64,000 nucleotides of DNA from Burkholderia thailandensis E264 (GCF_000012365.1 NC_007651.1:62001-126000); one strand, 5' to 3'; positions 45,166 through 56,300 are shown, counted from the stretch's first letter. Made by a program: numbers and translations. The notes: a model not told the origin generated them from the sequence alone.

Positions 45166-47325
45166 ATGACTACAGTCAATTTCACGCGAGGTGCCAACGG
45201 GAAGCCCGTCGCAACGCAAGCGCTTCAGGAATCGCTATCTCGAATCGGCGGTGTTTCAGGCGAGTGCTTCTTCGGGTATCCGCTGATCGCGACGCCCGAG
45301 GGAAAATATTTTCTTGATGGGACGCTCGTGAGCCCGGAAAAGGGAATCGTGCTGTTCGATCTGGTCGAGGGTACAGATGTCGGCGACTATGCTGCGCGTC
45401 AGGATGATCTGGCCAACAAGATCGAAGCGAAGCTGAAACTTCACAAGGAGTTGGTCAAAGGGCGAAAGCTAATTCCTGGTTTGCAGGTCATTACGTTCGC
45501 ACCGGCGGTTGAAGGGGTCGAGCGCCTCGCGGTGGAAGGCTATCCGATCGCCAATGAGAAGGGCCTTGCGCACATTTTGGGTGAGTTCGCCTGGGGGGAG
45601 ACTGCAAGCGACGAACTCTATCGCCTCACGCTTTCCGCCGTGGAAAGCCTGTCGTCCATACGCAAGAGTCGCTCGAAGCGCGAGGTCACCAAACATGATT
45701 CGCGTGGTGCCAAACTCAAGCGCCTAGAGGACTCGATCGCCACTCTCGATCATCGGCAGAATCGGGCGGTCATCGAAACGATTGACGGCGTGCAACGCAT
45801 GCGGGGGCTCGCTGGCTCCGGCAAGACGATCGTGCTGGCGTTGAAGGCCGCTTACCTGCATACGCAGCATCCCGAGTGGCGCATCGCTGTTACGTTCAAT
45901 ACGAGATCACTGAAAGGCCAGTTCAAACGACTCATCAACAACTTCTGTATCGAGCAAAGCGGTGAGGAGCCAGACTGGACAAAGTTGCGGGTCCTCAATG
46001 CTTGGGGTGCGCCTGGAGGCGACGAGCGGGATGGAATGTACTACGAGTTTTGTCGTGCCACCGGGCAGGAGTTCAGCGATTTTGGTGCTGCAAGTACACG
46101 CTTTGGCGGAGCTGATAAAGCGTTCGATGGGGTCTGTCAAGCTGCACTGAGTGGGCTCACCTCGGAGGTTCCGCTTTATGACGCGGTACTTGTGGATGAG
46201 GCGCAGGATTTCGCGCCGAGTTTCCTGCGGCTTTGCTATTCGATGCTCAGGCAGCCGAAGCGTCTTGTATACGCGTACGATGAACTGCAAAATCTCTCCG
46301 GCACCTCGCTGCCGTCTCCGGAAGAAATCTTTGGTGTAGGTGCCGATGGGCTGCCGCTCGTATCGCTGGGCGAAGATCCGAGTCGGGACGTAATTCTGCA
46401 GAAGTGCTACCGGAATTCAGGCCCTGTCCTGGTGAGTGCGCACGCGCTGGGTTTTGGCATTTATCGCGATGCGCCAGCTGGTACCGAGACGGGTATCGTG
46501 CAGATGTTCGATCAACCCGCACTTTGGGAGGAAATTGGCTATAGCGTTCAGCAAGGCTCGCTTGGCAAGGGGCAACACGTCACGCTTGCACGGACGAACG
46601 AGTCGAGTCCGGAGTTCCTCTCCAGTCACTCGCCGATCGACGACCTTGTGGTGTTTCAGCCGTTTCACGACGAGGCTGCACAGAACGCTTGGCTTGTCGA
46701 CGAAATACAGCGCAATATCACGCAAGACGAATTGCGTCACGACGACATCATCGTCATTCATCCCGACCCGATTTCGGCACGCAACCGCTTGGGCCCGATT
46801 CGTCGGATGCTTTTTGAGAGAGGCATTCAAAGCCATCTGGCAGGCGTTGACACGTTGGCCGATGTGTTTTTTAAGGCAGAAACACCCTCGGTGACGTTCA
46901 CAGGAATCTATCGGGCGAAGGGCAACGAAGCCGGTATGGTCTATGTCGTCAATGCCCAGTCGTGTGACACGACCGGACCGGGCCTCGCCAATCTCCGCAA
47001 TCGCATCTTTACCGCCATTACGCGAAGCAAGGCGTGGGTAAGGGTTTTGGGATATGGGCCGGGTATGGCGCAGCTACAGCGGGAATTTGCGCGGCTCAGG
47101 CAGCAGAATTTCCGGCTCGATTTCACTTACCCGACTGATGGCGTACTTAGCCAGTTGAGGATCGCGTATCGCGACCTATCTCCCCATGAGAAGAGGCGTC
47201 TGGAAAAGGGAAAAGGTCGAGCTGCGGAGCTGGCGGCATCTTTTGCTCGGGGTGAAATTCTGCCGGAAGACCTGGACCCGGAGACGAAGGAAGAACTGCT
47301 TCGATGGCTTGGAGGAAAAGCATGA
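45166..47325 (+). CDS. SF1 (UvrD/REP-like) helicase with N-terminal nuclease-like region
   Basis: 719 residues. Walker A at 214-221 (GLAGSGKT), Walker B at 343-349 (VDEAQDF), then a UvrD-type C-terminal part with ITRSKAWVRVLG near 620-630 and GIYRAKGNEAGMVYVVNA (motif V-like). The first ~170 residues (IATPEGKYFLDGTLVSPEKG, IVLFDLVEG) look like a PD-(D/E)XK nuclease fold but the ExK pair is not clear. Stop overlaps the DUF2290 gene by four bases. Helicase-nuclease plus small partner is a common defence design. Confidence 0.82.
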   Translation: MTTVNFTRGANGKPVATQALQESLSRIGGVSGECFFGYPLIATPEGKYFLDGTLVSPEKGIVLFDLVEGTDVGDYAARQDDLANKIEAKLKLHKELVKGRKLIPGLQVITFAPAVEGVERLAVEGYPIANEKGLAHILGEFAWGETASDELYRLTLSAVESLSSIRKSRSKREVTKHDSRGAKLKRLEDSIATLDHRQNRAVIETIDGVQRMRGLAGSGKTIVLALKAAYLHTQHPEWRIAVTFNTRSLKGQFKRLINNFCIEQSGEEPDWTKLRVLNAWGAPGGDERDGMYYEFCRATGQEFSDFGAASTRFGGADKAFDGVCQAALSGLTSEVPLYDAVLVDEAQDFAPSFLRLCYSMLRQPKRLVYAYDELQNLSGTSLPSPEEIFGVGADGLPLVSLGEDPSRDVILQKCYRNSGPVLVSAHALGFGIYRDAPAGTETGIVQMFDQPALWEEIGYSVQQGSLGKGQHVTLARTNESSPEFLSSHSPIDDLVVFQPFHDEAAQNAWLVDEIQRNITQDELRHDDIIVIHPDPISARNRLGPIRRMLFERGIQSHLAGVDTLADVFFKAETPSVTFTGIYRAKGNEAGMVYVVNAQSCDTTGPGLANLRNRIFTAITRSKAWVRVLGYGPGMAQLQREFARLRQQNFRLDFTYPTDGVLSQLRIAYRDLSPHEKRRLEKGKGRAAELAASFARGEILPEDLDPETKEELLRWLGGKA

Positions 47326-47996
47326 CAACACCTCGCATGCCGCGCACTGTCAAGGATGACCTTACGGCAATCCTCGGTACGTTGATCGAGCGGGGTATTG
47401 TGGACGATCAAAACTTCCCCGTTTTGCGCCAGTTGTCGGGGACGCATTGGGAGGTATCGTTCGACGGTGCCGAGCATGTGTCGTTGGCGATGGGGGGGAT
47501 TGACTATCAGGATGTCCACAAGGAACTGTCGGAAAAGCGCTCCTATAACGCCCGGCTGATAGACGGCGGAATCTTGCAGATGATGTATCGGTTCGAGGGC
47601 GAAAACCTTATCAAGCACCGTCTGGCGTATTACCCGTCACCGGCGTTGCGTTCATTTCGCGAAGATCCAGATGCGTATCTGCGCGACGAACTGTTCCTTG
47701 AGATCGTTTCGCGACACATCGTCGCGTTTCCGTTGCGGTTTGACTTTGACATGGAAGCGGCAACGGACGTTGCTCACCCGTGCTCGCATCTTACGTTAGG
47801 CGACGTGGAGGGTTGTCGTATTCCGGTCAGTGGTGGCCTCACGCCGCGCTGGTTCACCGAATTCGTGCTGCGCAATTTTTATCAAACGGCAAGGCACGAC
47901 TTTCTGAACGGCTTGCCGGAACACCGGTTTGAGTTCGATTCCACGATCACCGGTAACGAGCGCCGATTGATTCATGTGATGGTGCCGGCCCATTAG
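47322..47996 (+). CDS. DUF2290 domain protein
   Basis: 224 residues from ATG 47322, overlapping the helicase stop, with GGAGG ten bases upstream. Matches the DUF2290 pattern in outline: HWEVSFDGAEHVSLAMGGI, IDGGILQMMYRFEG, HRLAYYPSPALRSFREDP, HPCSHLTLGDVEGCRIPVSG and a C-terminal FVLRNFYQT. Function unknown; its family repeatedly occurs beside UvrD-like helicases, so the two probably act as one unit. Confidence 0.8.
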   Translation: MTTPRMPRTVKDDLTAILGTLIERGIVDDQNFPVLRQLSGTHWEVSFDGAEHVSLAMGGIDYQDVHKELSEKRSYNARLIDGGILQMMYRFEGENLIKHRLAYYPSPALRSFREDPDAYLRDELFLEIVSRHIVAFPLRFDFDMEAATDVAHPCSHLTLGDVEGCRIPVSGGLTPRWFTEFVLRNFYQTARHDFLNGLPEHRFEFDSTITGNERRLIHVMVPAH

Positions 47997-48137
47997 CCCG
48001 CCGGATGTAGCGTGCCGGCCTCATTCGTGAACAGTTTTTTTTCGGATAGTCGATCGGCCGCCTCGAGGCTGTCGATGCGTGGTTCCGGGCCACCTCTCGT
48101 ATCCGTTTCTCGGCATTTACCAGTTCGACGCCAGCGC

Positions 48138-49244
48138 CTATTCCTCCAGCTCAATATCGACGAACTTCAATTTCCCCTTGGGCAGCTTGAGGACATGCAC
48201 GACCACCTGCTTGTTCATCATGGGTCCAATGATGTCGTCGATGGAATCCTTGACGCCGTCGATGTGAATAGACTTTCCGCTCATGTTGAGATCCAGCCAG
48301 TCCTTATCCAGGTGAACCGCGCGCAGAGTACCAACGACCGTCGTCGCCTCTCCTCTGGATGAGACGGGCGGCGTCTGTTCGCGTAAGGACTGGTTGATTA
48401 GGACTCGGTTTTCTGGTGCGAGAACCACCCCGCCCGATTCGCCTGCGGCCTTGATTTCGAGACGCTCAAACGATTTTCCGGTGGGGGCTAGGTTGCGTAT
48501 CAATTTGAGGAAAGTGGATCGATATTCTCGATCCGGGATGAGTTTTTCAAGCGCCTCACGTTCGTCCAAAGACGATGCCTTGAGAAGCGCAAGGAAATGA
48601 AGAGCGACCTCATCAGGCCTTATGGACTCGTCGAAAAAGTCCTTCTGGGCAGGCTCCTGAATGGCGACCGAAAATTGGTAGCTTCCAGGGGGGGCTTGAA
48701 ATAGCCAGGGCCGACAGGCATCCTGAATTGATCGTTGCGGTCCGCCGCGGGAGCGGTGAGGCATGTTCTTCAAGAATTCAATGGTTCGATAGAAAATCGA
48801 TTGAACCGTCTGCACCTTGTCAACAATCAGATCTAGTGGTGCTCCGCCGGTAACGACCTCCCCTCCCTTGACAGAGACCATCACCTGCCCAGGAAGAAAT
48901 GCAACGCCGGCTTGTAATTTCGACTGCTCGGTCCAGATCGCCTGAATCAGCAGTCGCAGGTTATCAGCCGCGAATTCGGGCAACGCTTTATTGCCGAGCA
49001 TTAGACAGGCGAGTTGTTCCGCCTGACGGTAGACTCGAGCCTTGAACCAGAGGGACACCGCGCTTACGGCGGTAATTCCCAGGGTGCGAGGCTTGCCGGA
49101 CTCAATGACATATAGCGCTGCCTCCTCCAACTCTGCGGCTTTTGCGTACAGAGCTTCGGCGGAGCTAGCGTTCCCCTGTCTTAACGCGATGAATGCCTCT
49201 GAGGCCAATACTTCGCTTTGTGCATGAAGCTCGGCCCAGCTCAT
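48138..49244 (-). CDS. Unknown protein, member of a reverse-strand pair
   Basis: 368 residues. N-terminal TPR-like helices (GNASSAEALYAKAAELEEAA, LWFKARVYRQAEQLACLML), then a mixed alpha/beta part. The last 65 residues (VVGTLRAVHLDKDWLDLNMSGKSIHIDGVKDS, in parts) resemble a small beta-barrel. Start overlaps the upstream gene by four bases (ATGA at 49241). Reverse to all surrounding defence-like genes. Not recognised. Confidence 0.78.
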   Translation of the reverse strand: MSWAELHAQSEVLASEAFIALRQGNASSAEALYAKAAELEEAALYVIESGKPRTLGITAVSAVSLWFKARVYRQAEQLACLMLGNKALPEFAADNLRLLIQAIWTEQSKLQAGVAFLPGQVMVSVKGGEVVTGGAPLDLIVDKVQTVQSIFYRTIEFLKNMPHRSRGGPQRSIQDACRPWLFQAPPGSYQFSVAIQEPAQKDFFDESIRPDEVALHFLALLKASSLDEREALEKLIPDREYRSTFLKLIRNLAPTGKSFERLEIKAAGESGGVVLAPENRVLINQSLREQTPPVSSRGEATTVVGTLRAVHLDKDWLDLNMSGKSIHIDGVKDSIDDIIGPMMNKQVVVHVLKLPKGKLKFVDIELEE

Positions 49245-49810
49245 TGGTCGTCCCCGAGCTTTGCCATAATGATCGCGCGAGCCTGAAAGCCGACAACGGA
49301 GGCGATGGCCGGCAAGTTGCTGGCGCCAGCAGCAGCTTGTTTGAGTTTGCTTTTAAGACGTTGTTCGATGACCTTTTCATCTCCCCGATCGGTTCCTGAA
49401 ACTTCGAGTCGTATGCATGCTTCGAGATCTGAAGCATCGCTGCCTGCTGGGGCGATGTAATAATCTGCGCCGGTAAGCGTTTCCGCGCGGCGAACGGCCA
49501 CCAATCCTTGCTCAAGTTCTACCGCAGCAAGGGTGAGCCCGTAAGCCCCGGCTTCAGTTGTATCGATTTCGTTAGCCCATGCACGAAGCGTTCGGTCATC
49601 GGGTGGGTTCCAATCGGCACGACACTCTGACGCCTTCTCATCAACGTCGACTGACACCATCGTGGGCGGCTCGTGATGACGGCTCAGGCAAACTGCAGCG
49701 GCTTCCGCATATCCGTCGCCAACCGCTCGCGTAAGTCCGGGGTGACGCTCGGAAAGGCTATCCAGCGACAAGTTGCGGATCTTTTTCTCTTCTAGGGTAT
49801 TGGTCGACAT
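49241..49810 (-). CDS. Unknown protein, first of a reverse-strand pair
   Basis: 189 residues, no signal or membrane segment. Contains PGLTRAVGDGYAEAAAVCLSRH (helical), a Glu/Asp-rich middle (WANEIDTTEAGAYGLTLAAVELEQGLVAVRRAETLTGADYYIAP, in parts) and a C-terminal SNLPAIASVVGFQARAII. Coupled to the 368-residue gene below. Not recognised. Confidence 0.75.
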   Translation of the reverse strand: MSTNTLEEKKIRNLSLDSLSERHPGLTRAVGDGYAEAAAVCLSRHHEPPTMVSVDVDEKASECRADWNPPDDRTLRAWANEIDTTEAGAYGLTLAAVELEQGLVAVRRAETLTGADYYIAPAGSDASDLEACIRLEVSGTDRGDEKVIEQRLKSKLKQAAAGASNLPAIASVVGFQARAIIMAKLGDDQ

Positions 49811-50223
49811 CGTTTTAGCCCTCTTCCCCGATCGATGTTAGCGAACCGCAATAGCACGACGATTATTTTGCCTGCCCTGCGCAGGACGCTGCCCTTGCGC
49901 AATTTCAACTTCGCGCCGCGCAGGCATATCGAGCGGCACGCGGCGACGCCTGGCTTCTCACGAAGCTGGGCAGTCGGAGCCCAGGGCGGAAGCCTATTTA
50001 ACCCGAGGAATGGTACTAAAGTTTTTGCACCTGTTGCCGTACAACATGCATCGATATGCGTGAATGCGAAAGCGGGCGACAGCTAACTGAAAGTATTCTG
50101 AAGCGGCTGGCGCCTCTATCGGTCTGTCTTGGTCAACCGATACCAAAAAATCGTCGAAACGGGTCATGCATCAACCGGCCGGAGAGCTGCAATATCTAGT
50201 AAATCGCGGTGACAGGAGGCGCG
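49811..50223. other. Divergent promoter region of the defence block
   Basis: 413 bases between oppositely transcribed genes. No open frame of note. AGGAGG at 50214-50219 is the ribosome site for the DUF6361 gene. Promoters for both directions are expected here but no consensus pair could be picked. Confidence 0.45.
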
Positions 50224-51489
50224 TTGAGCAGCATTGGATGGATTGATTTCTCTTCGACAGATCGCGAACGCGTAGCCGGCGTCCTTGCGTTGCTGAGTGA
50301 AGCCGGTACGCTCGACGAGTTAGGTATCGGGCAGTTACGTGACGCGTTCGCCGATAGCCTTTTCCCTGGCTTCTCTACCGTTCAGACGCGGGCGAAATAC
50401 TTCGCCACGGTTCCGCAGATTTTCGACGACTATTGGGCGTTGCCGCCGAGGGAGCGGAGGCGCCGGTCGCTCGAGGCGTATCTGAAAGAATCGGAAGACT
50501 ATGTGGCCGAACGGTTGGTCCACAACCATGAAGCAGATCACAGGGAACTCCGCGAACCATTTCCGAACGGCATTATCGGTAAGGAGCGTGTTGGAAAAGG
50601 CGGTGCGTCTCGGCGGCCCTCATCTGCGTATTGGACAGGTCTGCGCAAGTTCGGTTTAGTCGGTACTGAACTGTCGATCGCGGAATTCTGCCGCAGTGCG
50701 AGCGAGCAGCAACCAGTCGAGAGCCTGCTGCGCGATGGCGCCGAGGTCGACAGCCAAGAGGACGACGATCTGATGAAACGTCGGCGACTCGTCGCGACGA
50801 TACCGCGCCGGAGTGGCGACTGGCGCGAAGACATTCGCATCACACTTACCCGCCCGGAGGCCGAACTCCTGTACAACAAGATTCGTTACGCCGGGGCGCT
50901 GAAGGACAGTATCCCAGCACAGCTGATCAACACGGATCTGTTTAACGAAGGCACGCTGCTCGGCGCGGAAAATTTCGAGGCGCTGAGTAGCGCCCTTCAA
51001 GAGTTGCCGCAGGTGTCTGAAAGTTGCCGCACTGCTGCGCGCAATGCCGCTCGATTTAGTAAGGCGTTCCTTGGCGCGCACCTGCGTTTCAACTATTTGA
51101 TTGCCGAGAAGCTCGAGCAGACGAAACGTGCGGGCGAGCTGAGTCAGGAGTTTGCCGCCTGGCGGGCTGCTGCGGCGGACGAGGGTCTTTTCAATGCCAC
51201 GGCCGTCGACGAGTGGTTGTCGCCTTCCGTCGCATTGCAGGTTGGACTCAAAGCCAACACGCGTCGGTTCATTCGACGCTGGCACGAAGCCATGACTGCG
51301 TATAACACGCCAATCGAGCGGCTCGACACTCTAGTGCGAGAACAAGCGGAAGCCAACAAGGGCAACCGCTCGCTGTTAAAGCGCTCGTTACCTGCTGACA
51401 CCGGCTGGGTGGGGATCTACACGTTGCAATATCGCTGGCCGCAGGCAAGTCAGATCCTGACGGACATTCGCGAGGGGCTCGCATGCTGA
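50224..51489 (+). CDS. DUF6361 family protein
   Basis: 421 residues from TTG 50224, preceded by AGGAGG at a spacing of four; the N-terminus SSIGWIDFSSTDRERVAGVL fits the family start, whereas a GTG 15 bases upstream does not. Conserved-looking blocks: GIGQLRDAFADSLFPGFSTV, TRAKYFATVPQIFDDYW and HNHEADHRELREPFPNGIIG (metal- or nucleic-acid-binding?). Stop overlaps the phospholipase-D gene by seven bases. Biochemical role unknown. Confidence 0.82.
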   Translation: MSSIGWIDFSSTDRERVAGVLALLSEAGTLDELGIGQLRDAFADSLFPGFSTVQTRAKYFATVPQIFDDYWALPPRERRRRSLEAYLKESEDYVAERLVHNHEADHRELREPFPNGIIGKERVGKGGASRRPSSAYWTGLRKFGLVGTELSIAEFCRSASEQQPVESLLRDGAEVDSQEDDDLMKRRRLVATIPRRSGDWREDIRITLTRPEAELLYNKIRYAGALKDSIPAQLINTDLFNEGTLLGAENFEALSSALQELPQVSESCRTAARNAARFSKAFLGAHLRFNYLIAEKLEQTKRAGELSQEFAAWRAAAADEGLFNATAVDEWLSPSVALQVGLKANTRRFIRRWHEAMTAYNTPIERLDTLVREQAEANKGNRSLLKRSLPADTGWVGIYTLQYRWPQASQILTDIREGLAC

Positions 51490-53360
51490 ATCCTGCATCC
51501 AGCCGCTGTGACTACGGTCAACTGCTGCGGCCTCCGGCGCTCGAGGAAACTGACGGCATTGCTTATGAGCTCGACGCGGCAATTGCGACCACCTACACGC
51601 TCGACCTCAATGCGTTGTTGGTGCTGCCTGTTTCGCTGGTGCTCGGCAACACGCTCGAAGGCGATCTTGGTGGCGAGAAAATCGCGTTGCTCGAGGCGGT
51701 CGACCGACTGAGTGGCAAACTGAAGGTGTTTTATCAGTGCGGCAACATTCACGTGCCGCCTGAATTTAACCGGCTCTTCGGCTTGCTCGAGCCGATGCTC
51801 GTGCCCATCGTGCCGTCCGGGCAGGACGACGAGCGCAGCGCGGCGTTCTCATCTTTTCATCCGAAGCTGTGGCTGTTGCGCTATGTGCGGACTGGCCGAC
51901 ACGCGTCGGGCACGCCTGATCCGAAGCGTAGATACCGGCTGCTCGTGATGAGCCGCAACCTGACGTTCGACCGGAGCTGGGACTTGACGGTGAGCCTCGA
52001 CGGTGAACCGTCGGCGGAGTCGGCACGCAGTGATGACCGGCTTGCGTCGTTCGTCGAATCGCTGGAACCACATGCGCCCGGCTTCGGGCCATTGAAGTCC
52101 ATGATCCGCGATTTGCGACGCATGCTGTGGCAGCCACCGCAGCCGTTCCGCGACCCGCGCATGCTACCGGGCGGCGGTGCGCACATCGCAACGCCCGATG
52201 ATCGGTTCGGTAGCCCGCTGAATTTCGGCGATGCCAAAGACGATCTGCTCGTCGTGTCGCCGTTTCTCGATGCATCGGAGAAAAAGGCGCTTGACTGGCT
52301 CGGTAACGATGTGAAAGGGAAGCGCACGCTGCTGAGCCGCAGTGACTCGCTAGATGCGCTCGGGTCGGAAGCGCTCGCGGGCTGGGACTGCTACGCGCTG
52401 AACGATCGCATCGTCGACGGCGAGGAGCAGCGCGAGGAAGAGAATGCCCGCAGCCAGAATCTGCACGCGAAGCTGATCGTCAGTCGCAGCGGACAGACTG
52501 CGCACTGGCACCTTGGTTCGGCGAACGCGACGATCGCCGCGCTGGGAGAGTCGCTATGGGCCACGCCGCGCAACACCGAGTTCATGTTGCGGTTGAGCGG
52601 CGCGGACGCGAAGGTCGGCATCGACGTGCTGTTGGGGCAATGGATCGGCGATGACGGGAATCACTTTGCTGTGCCGCATACGTTTTCGCCGCTCGACGTC
52701 AGTGACCAGGAGTCGGACCGGCAAAAGCTTCGCCTACTGATGCACCGGCTGGTCGCATCCAACTGGAAGCTCGACGCACGCGCGGACGAAACCGGCAGAT
52801 ACCGGCTCTTGCTGTCGACAAACTTCGCGTTGTCTTCCGTCCCCGACGGGTTGCAGGTCAATGTCGGCCTGCTGAGCCGGCTAGGCGTCTGGAAGCCGCT
52901 GTTGGGCAGCGTCGAATGGACGGACCTCGCGCTGACGCAGTTGAGCGCACTCGTGCCGCTGCAGGTTTGTGGTCCGGACGGTGAGGTCAAGGAATCGCTC
53001 ATCATTCAGGCGCGTCTCCTCTTGCCACCTGGCGTCAATCGCATGGATGCCGTGGTGCGCGAACTCGTGGACACGCCCGACAAGTTTTTGAATTACGTGC
53101 GAATGCTCCTGGACCCGTCGCCCGATAAGCGCAGGCTGCTGCGGTCCGATCGTCACGGCAACGAGGTTACTGACCTTTTCGGCTTCGATGGCAATGACGC
53201 GCTTTTCGAGCAGTTGATGGGGGCGGCCGCGCGCAATCCAGATCACCTCGGGCGCGTCGGCCAGCTCGTCAAGCGGTTGGACAAGCTGAACGTGGTCGTG
53301 CCGCAGGCCTTTTCTGATTTGTGGCGCCACTTTGCGCCCCTTGCGAAGGATCGCCGATGA
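51483..53360 (+). CDS. Phospholipase-D-like nuclease
   Basis: 625 residues with two HxK motifs: H126-x-K128 in SFHPKLWLL with the following SRN at 158-160, and H328-x-K330 in NLHAKLIVS with GSAN at 345-348, the two halves of a PLD active site. PLD nucleases of this size (FZ-type, longer than DrmC of DISARM) cut DNA or RNA. Sandwiched by overlap between the DUF6361 and helicase genes, so presumably the effector nuclease of the operon. Confidence 0.88.
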   Translation: MLNPASSRCDYGQLLRPPALEETDGIAYELDAAIATTYTLDLNALLVLPVSLVLGNTLEGDLGGEKIALLEAVDRLSGKLKVFYQCGNIHVPPEFNRLFGLLEPMLVPIVPSGQDDERSAAFSSFHPKLWLLRYVRTGRHASGTPDPKRRYRLLVMSRNLTFDRSWDLTVSLDGEPSAESARSDDRLASFVESLEPHAPGFGPLKSMIRDLRRMLWQPPQPFRDPRMLPGGGAHIATPDDRFGSPLNFGDAKDDLLVVSPFLDASEKKALDWLGNDVKGKRTLLSRSDSLDALGSEALAGWDCYALNDRIVDGEEQREEENARSQNLHAKLIVSRSGQTAHWHLGSANATIAALGESLWATPRNTEFMLRLSGADAKVGIDVLLGQWIGDDGNHFAVPHTFSPLDVSDQESDRQKLRLLMHRLVASNWKLDARADETGRYRLLLSTNFALSSVPDGLQVNVGLLSRLGVWKPLLGSVEWTDLALTQLSALVPLQVCGPDGEVKESLIIQARLLLPPGVNRMDAVVRELVDTPDKFLNYVRMLLDPSPDKRRLLRSDRHGNEVTDLFGFDGNDALFEQLMGAAARNPDHLGRVGQLVKRLDKLNVVVPQAFSDLWRHFAPLAKDRR

Positions 53361-56300
53361 GCCGCATACAGGAATTGATTGCCGCGTCTCTGGCAAAGCT
53401 GACTGACTTTCAGCGAGCAACGGTCAACGCGGTGATGCAACGTTTCGACGACGCACAGCAGAATCGAATCTTGGTGGCTGACGAAGTCGGACTCGGCAAG
53501 ACGGTGGTCGCGCGTGGCGTAATAGCTAGGATGCTGCTGCGCCACCTGAAGATACATGGCGACGAGCCCGCTAGGCCGCTGCGCGTGACTTACATTTGCT
53601 CGAATCAGTCGCTCGCAGACGAAAACCGTCGCAAGTTGGCAATCTTCACGGAAAAGGATGCCGAAACCTATGTGCAGGCGCCGACTTTTTGGCGGCTTGC
53701 CGAGCTCGGCGTCGCGCGGGATCACGGCGCTCACGGTAAGCTGATTGAGGTCTGCACGTTGACGCCCGCGACATCGTTCGGAGTGAAGCGCCGAGGCAAG
53801 GGCAACGCGAAGGAACGCTACATTATCTTTCGCGCGTTGGCGGAGCATCCGCGGCTTTGCGGATCAAATCTCGCTGGACTGGAGAATTTCTTCAGGCAGG
53901 ACGTGGGCGCTTCGTGGAGGCCCGAGGATGATGGTTGGCCACGCGCTGGCGGCATTGTGCCCAGCGTCCGCGATGCGTTCCATGCGTCGCTGAGCCGTGC
54001 AGCGCCTCTAACACGCGAGGAGATGGCCGAGCTTGATGAAGCGAACGTGCCGCACGGCGACTGGTTCGAGCTGTTGCTTGGTGGCGCTGCCGTGTATTCG
54101 CGCGACAACAAGGCTTGTCCGTACGCGTTTAGCCGCATCCTCACCGAGTTGCGCCTGCGGTTCATGCACGCATGCGCGGGCAATCTCGAAGCCGACCTGT
54201 TTATCCTCGACGAATTCCAGCGCTTCAAGGAATTGCTCGGGCGTAACGATGACAGTGAAGATGGGATCATAGCCCACAAGGTGTTCCAGGAGACGCGCGA
54301 GGATGGAGGCAAGGTCCTACTGTTGTCGGCGACGCCGTATAAGGCGCTCACTCATATTGACGATGAAGAAGATGCTCATTCCGAGCAGCTGAAATATCTG
54401 CTGCGCTTCATCGTGAACGGTGAAGGCGGGCCATGGCACAAGTATGCACAGGCGCGCGAAGTGCTTTTGGCGGAGATACTGCGCCTGCGCGATCCGGTGG
54501 TGCGGCCCTTGGACCTTGATGAACAGCCGAAGAAGGACGTAGAGGCGGCGCTTCGCCCTTACATTTGCCGGACCGAGCGCGCATCTATCGGTAGCGGCGT
54601 CGAGAACGTGACGCACGCTAGCCATCTGGCATGCACAACGACGTTTAGCCGCGCCGAGATCGACGCATTCGTCGCGTTTGACAAGGTTGGCCAAGTGCTG
54701 CACGACGTGCAGCCGTCCATTCACCATCTGCCGTTGATGGATTTCTATAAATCGGCGCCGTGGCCACTGTCGTTCCTCGGCGACTATAAGCTCCGTGCGC
54801 ACATCGAATCGAACAAAGACGTCCCCGAAGTGAAGGCTGCGTTGAGTCGGGCCAACACAGCATGGATCCCGCGCGACGACCTAGACAATTACGCAGTCAG
54901 GCTTGGCACACATGCCCCTCATGCCAAATTGCGCGAGGTGACGAACGCGGTGTTCGAGCGCGGTGCTGAAATGCTGCTCTGGGTTCCACCGAGCCGCCCT
55001 TACTACAACCAGGAAGGGCCGTTCGCTGCCAACGCACAGTTCACCAAGACCCTTCTGTTTTCCAGCCTGCTGCTTGCTCCGCGTGCGTTGAGCGGTCTAA
55101 TATCGTACGAGGCTGAAAGGCGATTGTTGCGGGCGGCAGGAGACAGCGCAAAGTATTTTGAGGAGCGGTCCACCAGTGACATCGTCCGCTTCGACAACCT
55201 GAAAACGCTCGCGCCGTGGGGGCTCGTATATCCGTCGAGGACACTTTGTAACCTGGCGTCGGTGCGTGACCAAGCGTTCGGCCAAAGTTCTGGAGCGCTC
55301 GTCGTCGAAATGAAACGGCGATTGGCGGGCGATATTCAGCGGCTGCGACGCTTTGCCGGATCAGGCCCCCGGCATGCCGATCTCTGGTACGCACTCGCGC
55401 CGCTCCTGCTCGACTGGACCGACAACACTGGGGAAGACGCCACACGCAACATACCGTCTCCGCGCGACGCCTGCCGACAGTGGCTCGTCGACTTCCGGCG
55501 CGATCCTGGCCAGTCGACGGACGCGTCCGGTCGGCGCGGCGTGATCGACGTCATGTGCGAGCGACTCGAGGATCGGACGCTCGATCTTGGCCCTATGCCG
55601 GACGACCTGGCTACGTTTCTCGCGAAGCTGGCGATCGCGGGACCGGCCGTGGGCCTGCTAACGAGCCTCGAGCGTATATGGGGCAAGGGCTCAACGGGCT
55701 TGGCTCGGCTGGCGGGCGTTGGAGCGATCGATTTTATCCAGGTGTTCAACAACCCGGAAGGGCGGCGCATTCTGAAAGCAAGCCGACGCGATCGGCAGAT
55801 TCCGTTTTGGATGGCCGCGTTGGATTACTGCATCGCCGGTAATCTTCAGGCGATGTTCGACGAATACTTGCATCTGCTGCACTCGAATGGTCTCTCGGCC
55901 ATCGACGCGATGGCTCGGCTCAACGAAACGGCCCGTTTGCGCGGGGGCAGTGTGACTGCGCAGGTGCGGCGTGCCAATGGCACCGCGGTGCGGTTCCGTT
56001 GCCACTACGCCGTATCGATCAGCAACCAGCGCAGCACCGACCAGCAGGCTGTTGAGCGGATCGGAAATGTGCGCGATGCGTTTAACTCGCCGTTTTGGCC
56101 GTTCATGCTGAACTCCACTTCCATCGGCCAGGAAGGACTTGATTTCCACTGGTATTGTTCGCGCGTCGTCCACTGGAATTTGCCGCCGAATCCGATCGAC
56201 TTGGAGCAGCGCGAAGGACGAGTGAACCGCTACAAGTCCCTAGTGGTGCGTCGGCGTGTCGCCGAATACTGCGCCGGCACATCGGTCAACTCGGACGGTG

